From: Cucumis sativus
Lineage: Eukaryota; Streptophyta; Magnoliopsida; Cucurbitales; Cucurbitaceae
Length of the DNA stretch: 64,000 nucleotides
Direction of reading: 5' to 3'
NCBI RefSeq assembly: GCF_000004075.3
Contig: NC_026655.2
Coordinates: forward strand, 18,461,489-18,525,488
Positions 50,501 to 60,972 of the stretch are shown here, in pieces. The notes under the pieces were generated by a model. The model saw only the letters and a list, made by a program, of their open reading frames with translations, did no database searches and had not been told where the DNA came from. The position numbers and the translations under genes were made by a program. How positions within the stretch are numbered: position 1 is the stretch's first letter; every line of letters starts with the position of its first letter.

Positions 50501-53500
50501 TACAAAAAATACATGTGAAACGTTTAAAATAATAACTTATTTACGACTACCATACTGGTCAATGCCACATACCTTAACAACCTTCCAACTCGGTTTTTTC
50601 TTCTTTGATATATTGAATGACCTACCACATAATATAAGATTGTTACATAATTAAAATAGTTGCACACATAATAAAGACATTAACGACAATAATATGACCT
50701 ACATTTGAAGCACTTCACTCATGTCTCCGTCAATCCGATTCTTCAACGGGTCAATCCAATATGCAGCACCCTTTGTAGGATTAACAACGACCAATGTCCA
50801 GTGATTGCTAAGAACACATTTCCACCATTATAAATTAATATTTTAATAGTGAATTCAAATCGTGAATGTTAATGAAAATGTCATTATCATGCGCTTACCC
50901 AGAGTTGTATGGGAACAATACTACTTGGTCATACTCGGCTCCGAGAAGTCGAGCATTCAACAACTGCGCACGCGATTGTTTGTAACTCGAGTAACTTACA
51001 GATCCGGCATCCATGAACTTGAACAAGCTTGAACTTCGTCCTTGTACCATAATTGTGTGAAGGTACCTACACAATGAAATGACATTACAATTAAAAGGAG
51101 ACCGCAACCATCAATGACGTATATATATTAAAAGGAAATCTTACATCATGTAAGCATCTAGGCATGATGTGCATATTGGCTGCATTGACGAGAAATCCCT
51201 AAGTGACTCAACCATAATGCAACATTTTCTCTTCACACCGAATAGCTCTAAAGGCGTGTTTAGTTGAATCGATGACCCCATATGTTCAACGAGTCTAACC
51301 AAACACCGGAGTGCCACTGGAGCACGTAGATATGCTGCACTAGAGAATGTGGACGGATCCGTATTGAAGCCCACAGTTTCCTTCTATCACAAAAATTTCA
51401 ACTACTGTTAGTATAATTTGATGCATAAAAACTCCAACACAATAAGACAGACAATTACCTTATCATTCCTAGTAAGAACAAGATGTCGTGGCCACATTAA
51501 ATGTGATCCGACTTCATGCGTCAGTTTCGTGACTCCTTCCTTTGTCGGATTTGGAATCACACATTGGCCATCGAGGACAACATCCACTGATACCTTGATG
51601 TTCTCACCGTCACCTTCACCTTCAGCATCAAATATTGTCCCATGTGCAATGATAGTATCTTCAGTTTCAAACGCAAGCATACACGGAGTTCCAACCTACG
51701 TAGAATTATATGTTAAATATGTGCACGTAAAGTTAGTCAATACGTTTTCAGGGTTATGTCTAACTTCTTACAAGATTAAACACGTATATAGAATTGTTGT
51801 GGAGCAGTGTGCCTTAATTATTAAAGTATACTTTAAACTGACCTTCAAGTCACTTGATCTTGTGTCCCCCACATTTTATTCTTTGTTCACTTCTGTCACA
51901 ACGTCAGCCGCTTTATCTGGTACTGAATCAGAGGCTACGTCTTCAGTCTCATCATCTGAAACCCCTTCAACTGATGGTGTTCCTTTCGAACACATACTAG
52001 GGTCTTGTTCTTCTTCATCTCCTTTTGCACACTCATCTTTTTTCATTCTATGCAACTCCGCTTCTAGCTCGATAATTCGTTTGGCCATTTGATCACGTTC
52101 CTCATACACTGTCCTCTCCTCATTACCTTCTTTAGATTCCATTGGGGTATGGAAATATTTTTTCTTAGTCACGTACTTCCCCACGCCTCGGAGTATGCCC
52201 GGACGATCTTTCCCTCCCAATGCCTGGGTGAGAACATCGTCACCACCAGATAAACTACGTCCCTTCTGGTTGCCCATTAGATCGTCCTAAAATAGTGCAC
52301 GAAATGGAAATTAAAAGATGTGAAACCATAGTAACAAAAAAACATGGAAATCATAAGTTGCCAAATTTTCTCAACTTGTTAACTTACAATGAGATTGGCA
52401 ACGTCCATCGTCTCTTTATCTGGGAACTCTCCCTTACGATCCAACCGTGCATGTTTCCATACTATCGATCGATCTATTTGATCTGACGAAGAAGATGCAC
52501 GCTACATAAACAGTATATGTTATATTTGGAATCTAACATCATGAAAACAAAGAACATCTTTAAGGGCAGTTACTTACCAACTCCTCAACCAGATTTGCAT
52601 ACCCCTTGCGAGATGTTCTATGGTTGTATTTGTACAGGCTCCTTTTCAGTTTACCATCTTCACTTTTTTTCTGTAGAAAAAGTTGTATAACCTCTATTAA
52701 ATTAACATATTTGTGTAACAAATTGTACATAAAGTATAAGAAAATGTTTGGATATCCATACGTACTTCAAAATCTTCCTTCAACCGTGAAGCCACAAATT
52801 CATCCCAATGGTCTTGATCGATGAATGAGTATTCCGCTGGTGGGTGTTTTAATTTCTCCACATCGTCCTTAAATGGAAGTACGTACGTAGTTGTTAATCT
52901 CGACTTGAACCCACGATAGCATACTCCCGCGTTTTGAAGTATGCTTTTCTTCGACTTGGGGTCAAGAATGAAGCCGGCCTACAAAAAAAAAAAAAAATCA
53001 AATGTATTAAATCTGTTGAAGTTGGTAGTTTAACCTAAAAACAGTCAATAAGAAGCATTTTTACCTCAATCAATTCATAAATTTTTCCCTTCATCTCTAT
53101 TGGAACAACATGCCAAGTAGAGTACGTGATAGGAACGTGAAACCTTACGGTCGTTCCAATAAAACTCTTCAACTTCGTTGCATTCGGTCCAATCGGTTGA
53201 CCTAGTTCATTGTACTGAATAACCATTCTCCGTCCCTCACTACTAAAACGTGTTATATCTTTCATTCCCGTAGGGCCACGTTTCTTTTTCTGGCTACTAG
53301 TTTCCCCTCTTTGAATGGGTGTAGCAACCTCATCATCATCTGAATGAACCATTACTGCAAACATACATGTGATTTAAAACATAATACATGTGATTTAATT
53401 GTAAATGTGAAATATGAAATAACCAAAAAAGTGTTAACATAACTAAACATTAATAAACCCTTGTTTCTCAAAGAAAATAGGAAACAATTCATACAAACTT

Positions 53501-56500
53501 AATTAGGCAAAATTCACACTAAATATGGTAAAGCACATAACACTTTCAAATTAGAACATCTACTACATAAAATTCTCCGAAATTTGAAAACAAAGAAAGT
53601 ATTGAACATGAAAAGAAAACTTGATAACGGTACATTCTGAAGTAGTCATCTCTGAAAATGGAATAGTCCTACAAAGAAGAAAAAAACAACAATGATTAAC
53701 TCATTTGTGGGGATAGTCAATTGGTAACCCATGTGCCTTCACAGTCAGGTCTAGCATATGTTTCACCACCTTCGTCATAATCAAAAGTTGTGTGGTAAGA
53801 AGAGAGTGGGGGATAGTGAGGCAAGATGTCACTTATGTCATCATCAACACATTTGTGGGGAAAGTCCTTCTCGGGTGGCATCACAACAACCGACCATCTT
53901 GGATCAACAGGATCTGTGACATAGAATACTTGTCTTCCGTGTGTGGCAATAATGAACGAATCTGAAGAGTGGCCAATTCGACTAAGGTCCACCAGTGTGT
54001 AGTTCAGATCGTCCTTTCGAACACCAGCATTATTTTCAACCCAATTGCATTTGAAAAGAACAACCTTAAACATATTGTAGTTGACTTCCCAAATCTCTTG
54101 AATGGTGCCATAGAAAGACATGTCACAGAGACGACCGGGTTTTTGTCCTTCGCACTTGACACTTGCATTGTTGTTGCGACTAGCATAATCCCACTGTTTT
54201 GCACCGTTCAGTAGTCATCACGAGATTTTGTGTGATAAGACGTTCCATTAATTATGTATCCGTCGTACATCATTAAAGCAGGGTGGGGTCCATGTGCAAG
54301 CCAACGTATGGTGTTCGAGAGAACCTTCCCTTCCTGTAGTTCACTCATCACCTATTGAATAGAACAATTAGTCGTTCTAAATATTGAACAATTAGATAAA
54401 ACGAAAATAAATTTTTGATTGGGTATGTACCTGATCCCTAAACCATGCACTGAAGGATCGATTATGTTCAACTTGTAGCTACTGTTCATTTTTTGCTCTT
54501 CTGCGATTTTCCATCTTTAATTGATTGAAATGTTGCCTACGAAATGTTTCATACATTAAATTGATGGCTTGAGGATAACAAAACGACAGTATATACTCAT
54601 AAGAATGCTTACTCAACGTATGGGTGCACTTCTCCAATGTTCTGTAGGACATGAAGATGTGCTTGCTTGAGTTGTTGGACATCGGGTCGAACGTATGTTC
54701 CTGCTGATAGCGGTCGATCGCTTTGTATTTCTGTCCTTGAATTGAGTGACCCAAGTCCAATAGGATCTAATCCAGAAAGAAAATCTGAACAGAATTCAAC
54801 TGCCTCCTCGCATATGCTTGCTTCTGCAATGCATCCTTCCGGTCGAGCTCTACTGCGAACATAACTTTTCAACACTTTCATGCATCGTTCAAATGGGTAC
54901 ATCCATCGCAAATATACTGGTCCACAAAGCTTTACTTCTCTAACGAGATGAACGACAAGGTGAACCATGATTGTAAAAAACGAGGGTGGGAAATACTTCT
55001 CAAGATTGCATAAAGTCAGAACTATATCTTCTTGAAGTGCATCAAGATCTGAGACAGAAAAACTTTTGGCACAAATCGCATTGAAGAAGAAGCACAATCT
55101 ACTAATAGTGTACCTCACATTCTTCGGTAGGACTGAACGTATTGCAATTGGAAGCAGTTGCTGCATTAAAACATGACAGTCGTGCGACTTAAGGCCGGTC
55201 AGTTTTAAGTCATCCAAAGAGACACGACTACTAATATTTGCTGAATAACCTTCTGGAACTTTAATTTCTGACAAAGTCTTGCAAAATCGATACTTCTCTT
55301 CTTTTGACAGTGTATAACATGCCGCAGGGATATAAGTTCTATTACCAGTAAACGTTGGTGCCAATTCTGGTCTAATTTTCATCTCAACCAAGTCAAGTCT
55401 AGTATTCATCCCATCCTTACTTTTTCCTGGTATATCAAGTAAGGTGCCCACTATGTTCATGCATACATTTTTTTCAATATGCATTATGTCTAAACAGTGT
55501 CGAACATGCAAGTGTTTCCAATATGGTAGTTGAAAAAAAGCAGGTCTTCTTTTCCAATAGTCATTGCCACCTTCATTATGCACAGTCTTCCCACACTTCT
55601 TCCCACATGAAAATATCATGTCTTTCATCTTAAGGTACATGGCCTCGCCCGACAAGGGTTGTGGAGGAATTCCATGCTCTTGCTTCCCATTAATTTTTTT
55701 TTTTTTTGTAATCTGTATGGATGATGTCTTGGCAAATACTTCCTGTGTCCCATGTATGACATTTTCTTTCCATGTTGCAATCTTATAGAAGTAGTCTCCT
55801 CTCCACATATTGGACAAGCCTTATATCCTTTCACACTAAAACCGCATAGATTACCGTATGCTGGAAAATCGTTGATGGTCCATAATAAGACAGCCCGCAG
55901 TGTGAAATATTCTTCCTTATATGCATCGAAACAACGAACTCCATCCGTCCACAACGTTTGTAGATCATCAATTAAAGGTGCTAAGTACGTATTGATATCG
56001 TACCCCGGTTGCTTTGGACCTGATATTAACATTGTCAGCATCAAATGTTTTCTTCTCATACACAGCCATGGTGGAAGGTTGTATGTTGTAGTGATGATGG
56101 GCCAACAACTGTACGTCGTTGACATATCTCCAAATGGGTTAATTCCATCAGTAGACAAACCCAAACGGAGATTTCTCGGTTCTGACCCAAAGGTTGGCCA
56201 CATGTGGTCTATCAACCTCCATGATGGAGTGTCAGCCGGGTGTCTCAAAACACCATCAACTTGTCTATCTATCGCATGCCAACGCAAGTTCTTAGCATTT
56301 TCAGATCTCTTGAACATTCTTATAAATCTTGGAATTATTGGAAAGTACCACATCTGCTTAGCAGCCACACCACTTTTTTCCTTCTTTGAGTTCTTAGCGA
56401 TCTTCCACCTTGACAAACCACACTTAGGGCACTTGGTCAACTTTTCATATTCTTTTCTGTACAAGCAACAATCATTAGGGCATGCATCAATCTTTTGGTA

Positions 56501-59500
56501 ACTCAGTCCTAGGGCACCAAGTGTTTTCTTCGCTTCGTACAAAGAACATGGAATTTCATTGTTATCAGGTAATAGATCACTTATTATGGACAGCAATTCA
56601 GAGAAGCTAGTATTCGTCCAACCATACCTAACCTTCAGGTTATACAATCTCACGAGGGCTGATAACTTTGTGAATTTCTTACATCCTGGGTATAAGGGTT
56701 TCTTCGCGTCATCAAACATAGTGTCGAAGGTATTTGATGCATTAAAAGATTGTTCTTGAACAGATTGTACCATATTAATTGTATTAAATAAATCGTCGTT
56801 TTCATCAGTTTCATCCACTGTAGTTTCCATCGTGTTGGCAACGTTATCTGAGTTCAATTCTTCACCATGCCAGAACCATACCTTGTAACTCTTATCAATT
56901 CCATTGGCATACAGATGATACCGAACTGTTGAGACATCCTTAAGTAAACGATTGCCGCAATTCAAACATGGACATCTAATTGAATTAAGACCTTTGGCAT
57001 GACTCAACCCAAATTTAATGAACCTTTCGACTCCTAAATCATATTCTCTTGACATCCTATTTTGGGTCATCCATGACTTGTCCATTGTGTGGAGTTCTAA
57101 GTTGGCCTCGAAATAAACCTGATTACAAAAAGAGATTATAGGCAACAACTTTTAAAACTCAAACTTTCAAAAACGGTAGATAATCCTCAAAGTACTTAAT
57201 AATTTATTACGAACCATTTAGGAATTTTCTTGAAGGAAACTTATGGACTAGGTTCAACAACCCCCAATTATTCTAAAACATTTCAAGGACAATTTCGTTT
57301 CCAGACATGATGAATGATGAAGGGAATTAGTTGACAAATAATTATAACAATAGTTTGTCCTTAGTTAGTTGATTAGGGTAGGTTTGTATAAGTACGTTGG
57401 CTTACATTGTACAAGTAATTAGACTAATAAGCTAACTCAGAAATTAAAATTGAAGAGAAGCAAACCGTTAGAAAACACAAATTGAGCATAAATCAAATTC
57501 ACAAAATAAGATCATGTGCTTGCAAGAACAAATTAAGGTCATATAACAGAAAATCAAAGATTAATGACTGAAATTGGGATAAAATCAAACTCAAGAAACA
57601 ATCCAATGGAGACAACGAAGAACTTCATAGAGAGAGAGAGAGAAAGAGATAAGGAAGAGAAGCTTACCGGCGGTTGGGAGGGGTGAGGACCGACGCCCAC
57701 GATTTGAAGGTTCGGGTTGATTGGAGACGTTTGGAGAAGACGGGGGTGGTGGCGACGGGTTGGTGGAGAAGGTTTCGACGGACGGCCAGGAGGGGGTGGT
57801 GGTGCCGACGGGACTTCAGACGGTCAGAAATGGGAGAACGCCGACGGGAGGAGAGGGAGAAATTGGGAGAAATTTCGGGGAGAGTTAGGGCACACGAATG
57901 GAAGGAGGATTTTGGGGAAAATTTTGGGGATTTTGGGGAAAAATTTGGGGATTTTGGGGAAAAATTTGGGGAATTTGGGTTTTTTAAAAAAAATAAAAAT
58001 GTAATTTTAATTTTTTAAATATAAAATAATAAAATTTTTAACCCTAACATTCTATGACATTTAATAACTGTCGCGAAAAGTGTTTTCCGAAAAATTCCGT
58101 ATTTTCCCGTCAAAAACGCGAAATTTTATATTTCGTGACAGTTTTTTTTTCTTCCATTCATTTTTTGAGATATATAACTGTCATTGTAGGGTTGTTTTCT
58201 TCTAGTAGCAGGAAGAAAAAATTGAATTTAAGCACATCTTAATTACCCTGGGAACATGTCATTCACAGAGCTTAGCTCATATAATTGTAATGCTTCGTTG
58301 AAATGACTGATATGGGAGTTATTGGAAGCAGTTTGCCTTTCCAAAGCTTGTAGTTCTTGGTTTAATACAATATTCTCTTCTTTGACATGGAGAATATATT
58401 TCCTCATGAAATATGATTTACATGAACGCACGTGTTAAACATACGACATATTCAATACCTCGAAGAGCTTATTTCTCAAAAGATCTAGCTCTCTGTATCC
58501 AGATCCATGTCATGGTCATGACTCATTGAAGTGACACCAGGTAATTCATCCTAAGACAACTTAAAGAAAATATTTAGAACCCAATAATCAGAAATATGTT
58601 TATTGGCTATTGCATTAGAGGAAGAAAAAGTAGTAAAAGAACACAGACTCGATTAAAAGAACACATGGACTCAATTAGCCATAGCTCAAAGTTCTCAAAC
58701 AAGATGGGAACCATTGATAATTTAGCATCGTGATACAATAAGATACTGTGGATTCCAATGAGATGCCATTGAAACAGACAGAAGTTGACCAACCCCAAGT
58801 AAACTATATTGGTGCAAAATGAAAGGAATGAACTGGATCTTACATATGAGACTTCAAATGTAAAAAGAAAAGGCATGATGTCCCAGTGACAGATTTTTAA
58901 AAGTGCTGCAGCATTTGGTCGCATTCATTTTAGAGCTAATTTAAAACCAATATTTTACAATCACGACCACATTCTAGTTACAATGGAACCACGTTGAGTT
59001 ATTGCTACCAAAATGAGGAAGCTCTCAAGTTTGAAAATATCTAAACTCATGATTACATCTGAAAGTAGCAATGAATATATCTGCAACAAAAATTGAAACT
59101 CAATGATGCACAGTAACGGGCTTTCTCCTCAAAATTTGTTCATCGGACGATAACCAAAGATTTGGGGAAGCTATCAAGGTGAGTATACAAAAATAAATGG
59201 GAAACTGGCTGCATAAGCAACCAGCCAATTTACATGCTAAGTTATATAAATAGAGAACTTTTGAAGAAGGAAAGTTATACAAATCTCAACTATCTTTTAT
59301 AAACACATAAAAACATAAAACTTTATCTATTAATCTCAATATGAATATTACTTGAAGCAATATCTACTGCAATTCAATAGCTAATTTAAATAATTCCCGT
59401 TAGTTTATTGTTTTACATGAATATGTATGTTGATATAACATAGATATAATTGATATACTACAAACTAAGGGGGTGTTGGCCGAGATTCTAAAATGTTTAA

Positions 59501-60888
59501 TTTTGTAAAAGAAAAAACTATATTAAAAAATGGTAGTGTTTGACAAATTAAAATAATGCATTTTTTTAAAAAATCTATTTTGAAGAAATTTTTAAAAACC
59601 AAATTCACGTGTAAACACTAATAAAAAAGTCTAACCGAATATTAAATGTTTAAATTTTAAACTCATTTCCAAACAAGTGTTTAAAAGTAATGTATTATTG
59701 AAAAATATTTGGTTTTTAATTCAATCACAATAAAATTCACGTATTGATACCGACCTAGATATTTTATTCTTGGGTAAAGAAGTCAGGATACGGTGGACGA
59801 TAGAAGAAGAACCTACATTTGAGGCTAAAGAAAAACCTTCCGGCAAAAAAACGATTGATTAAGATAGTTGTGTATATATATGCCAACAGGTTATGCCTTT
59901 TCCCTTGCACCCACTATGTGGAGTGGCAGACGTCACCAAAAAGAACATTGGTCTGCTTAAATCTGGTTTGAAGGTGTTAGCAACTTATAGAAATGGTTAC
60001 AAAAATTCACAAAACAAATCTTTTATTTGTTTTTTTAAATGTACCACTTTAATAAAACTTAAGCAAGAATTAATAACTATGGGTGACATAAAACACATTT
60101 TACATAAAACAAAAGTGAATTTGCATAATGCAAAGTGGAGTGAAGGTAGAGATAGAGTATGTAGAGAAGGTGGGAGAGTGGTGACTAAAAATAAAAAAAT
60201 AGTGAAAAATTTGTGGGGGAAAATAGGGAATGAGAACTTTTTAAAATAAGTAAATTAAAATATTAAATTTAAAATCAAATTTCTTTTAAAAAGTAAAATA
60301 AAGTAAATAAATAAATTGAATGAAGGTGAAAAATTGAAAATGAATGGACAAAATGAGATAGAATGGATTCACAATTGTTGTTCGTGTTCTTGTTGTTCAG
60401 GCTCCTTTTCAAAGATTTAATTTTCAAGCTTGTTGCACATTTTCTTGAGGTTCTTCCACTTTGGTCAGTTAAGAACAATGGTTGTAGGATTAGTTTCGGA
60501 CGTGGTAAGGAGTGACAATAAAGTGTTGAGAATTTATTTTATATATACCTAATAAGATGAATATATGCCCGAGAATATATGAATCTGTATTTATAGCTAG
60601 GTCAATGATGCTGTTATATCTTTACTGGTTGAAAAATAATTAAAGGTTGATAGATGCATAAGACAAATTAATTACAAAAGAAGAAAAAGTAATTAGATGG
60701 ATGATTGTATTTACATAATTAACTGTACCGTCTCCATCCTCCACTTACCAAAATCTGTTCGAGTTCGAGCACTGTAGGATGAGGACGAGAGAGTTGGCCA
60801 ACAATGTGCAGAAAAATCATACCTGTGGGACACACTGAGGTAGCTGCTTCATCTTCATTTCATAGTCATATTCATCTTCTTTTCTCAT
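47515..60888 (-). CDS. Uncharacterised coiled-coil protein gene interrupted by a CACTA element
   Basis: A minus-strand gene seen only in part. The first exon 60888-60823 reads MRKEDEYDYEMKMKQLPQC, ending at a CAG/GTATG donor. Later exons are about 58491-58459 (ELDLLRNKLFE), about 58374-58247 (IVLNQELQALERQTASNN to NDMFPG), 47799-47681 (TASELRAKIGKLKKRRTEE to GDISHHHNG) and 47576-47515 (FSNAKLDDIQEFLSGLKKI, stop). The last three join cleanly in phase. The protein is heptad-rich, with a Lys/Arg-rich patch and a short C-terminal helix. I do not recognise the family. Exons between 58.5 and 60.8 kb were not resolved; the acceptor near 58375 has an alternative at 58407, and a 23-nt micro-exon may lie at 60771-60749. 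The CACTA element occupies the intron between 58247 and 47799, which would otherwise be about 420 bp. The gene is head to head with BIO3-BIO1. Confidence 0.5.
48197..48790. repeat. Left subterminal motif array of the CACTA element
   Basis: Roughly 600 bp hold about twenty copies, in both orientations, of a core ACGACAGTT or its complement AACTGTCGT, with variants such as GACATT and TGTCATTG. Often two copies face each other around 4-12 bp. Such subterminal arrays bind the TNPA-type protein in En/Spm elements and bring the ends together. The matching right array lies at 58045-58187. Confidence 0.8.
48791..50218. other. Non-coding interior of CACTA, left side
   Basis: Between the subterminal array and the stop codon of the protease gene. 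It is AT-rich. Plus-strand open frames at 49276-49557 and 49742-49969 show no known motif. It probably contains the 3' UTR and terminator of the protease gene. Confidence 0.5.
50219..53352 (-). CDS. CACTA second gene: En/Spm-type protein with C-terminal Ulp1 (C48) protease domain
   Basis: A multi-exon minus-strand gene from ATG 53352 to the TAG at 50219. The N-terminal part (RGPTGMKDITRF, NELGQPIGPNATKLKSFIGT, AGFILDPKSKKSILQ) and the segment TQALGGKDRPGILRGVGKYV are typical of plant En/Spm-family proteins. A Glu-rich coiled coil follows near 52.0-52.1 kb. The C-terminal exons give a Ulp1-like fold with a readable catalytic set: His in SNHWTLVVVNP, Asp in AYWIDPLKN, Gln in QCPKQNG and Cys in VECEYYVMRFMRDI. 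The last exon ends ELAEFLSKHDVRA. Exons join with ordinary GT-AG sites, near 53352-53065, 52979-52768, 52287-51843, 51696-51461, 51384-51143, 51066-50899, 50810-50700 and on. An in-frame stop near 51878, after VTEVNKE, breaks the frame between the two halves, unless splicing removes it. Ulp1-type proteases cleave SUMO from proteins; the role in transposition is unknown. Confidence 0.75.
53717..57085 (-). pseudogene. CACTA TNP2-type transposase, degenerate
   Basis: Minus strand, start at MDKSWMTQNRMSREYDLGVE (57085). Domains in order: transposase-associated N-terminus (IRCPCLNCGNRLL, then YKVWFWHGEE); TNP2 core (TNTSFSELLSIISDLLP, CPKCGLSRW, LRWHAIDRQVDGVLRHPADT, LGLSTDGINPFG); DUF4218 (LDALQEDIVLTLCNLEKYFP, YLRWMYPFERCMKVLKSYVR); DUF4216 (WVENNAGVRKDDLNYTLVDL), ending at 53717. 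Damage seen: a shift in frame at a 14-base T run (55694-55707); an in-frame TAG near 54479 where EQ*LQVEHNRSFSAWF should read through, apparently Trp to stop; an in-frame TGA near 54212 in RDDY*TVQNSG; and a further shift near 54115. An intron lies at 54607-54539. The protein cannot be made whole, so mobility would need a relative in trans. Confidence 0.85.
57150..58044. other. CACTA right interior, transposase 5' region with G-rich tract
   Basis: Upstream of the TNP2 start. It is AT-rich to 57.65 kb and then strongly G-rich on the plus strand (57660-57900), with a run of spaced GGGG blocks at 57914-57979. Plus-strand frames at 57674-58018 are translations of this G-rich DNA and are unlikely genes. 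It probably holds the transposase promoter and leader. Confidence 0.5.
57914..57979 (+). repeat. Tandem GGGG/ATTTT repeat, potential G-quadruplex
   Basis: Six GGGG runs plus a final GGG, separated by 5-8 A/T bases alternating between ATTTT and AAAAATTT. The unit GGGGAAAAATTTGGGGATTTT is repeated about twice with variants. The spacing allows a four-tetrad quadruplex on the plus strand. Confidence 0.8.
58045..58187. repeat. Right subterminal motif array of the CACTA element
   Basis: Contains TATGACATTTAATAACTGTC, CGTGACAGTT and TATAACTGTCATTG, the same core as the left array, ending about 20 bp before the right tip. The array is much shorter than the left one, an asymmetry common in CACTA elements. 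Confidence 0.75.
58570..60740. other. Introns and unresolved exons of the coiled-coil gene
   Basis: Exons of the minus-strand coiled-coil gene should lie here but could not be placed with confidence. A minus-strand frame ending ASPNLWLSSDEQILRRKPV near 59105-59180 looks protein-like. The 59.4-60.5 kb part is AT-rich with short plus-strand frames (for example 59893-60249, Lys-rich) that I do not consider genes. Confidence 0.35.
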
Positions 60889-60972
60889 TGTTTATGGCTA
60901 TCCTACTTTCACCTCCTTTCTCTGCTCCCATCTCTTTCCCTCCATCTCCCTGACTTCAAGCCCACCACCATC
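60889..60972. promoter_or_regulatory. 84-bp divergent start region between coiled-coil gene and BIO3-BIO1
   Basis: The two start codons, 60888 on minus and 60973 on plus, are only 84 bp apart. No TATA box is seen on either side. The plus strand is C/T-rich (CTCCTTTC, CTTTCCCTCC), typical of TATA-less plant promoters with pyrimidine patches. Transcripts probably start in or across this segment and may overlap at their 5' ends. Confidence 0.45.
60895..60954 (+). other. Upstream ORF in the BIO3-BIO1 leader
   Basis: ATG at 60895 gives a 19-codon frame (MAILLSPPFSAPISFPPSP) and then TGA, 18 bp before the main ATG and in the same frame. If the transcript starts upstream of 60895, it could damp translation of the main ORF. 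If the transcript starts later it is irrelevant. Confidence 0.35.

Larger units (their letters stand above)
48180..58210 (-). mobile_element. CACTA (En/Spm) DNA transposon, about 10 kb, in a host intron
   Basis: The left end reads CACTAGTACAAAAG at 48180, preceded by GCA. The right end read inward is CTACTAGAAGAAAAC, and GCA follows at 58208-58210. That gives either a GCA target duplication with a clipped right tip, or a right tip mutated from TAGTG to TAGCA. Both ends carry dense subterminal copies of a GACAGTT/AACTGTC motif. Inside are a TNP2-type transposase gene and a second gene with an En/Spm domain and a Ulp1-type protease, both on the minus strand like the host gene. The transposase gene is broken at several points, so the copy is probably not autonomous. 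This is a class II cut-and-paste element. Confidence 0.9.

Noticed and set aside
51418-52092. 224-codon plus-strand frame inside the CACTA element
   Set aside because: It is antisense to the En/Spm-Ulp1 gene, whose exons have splice support and recognisable domains.
55752-56501. 249-codon plus-strand frame
   Set aside because: Antisense shadow of the TNP2 transposase core.
57674-58018. Gly/Arg-rich and Trp/Phe-repeat plus-strand frames
   Set aside because: They are translations of the G-rich tract and the GGGG/ATTTT repeat; no start context or motif.
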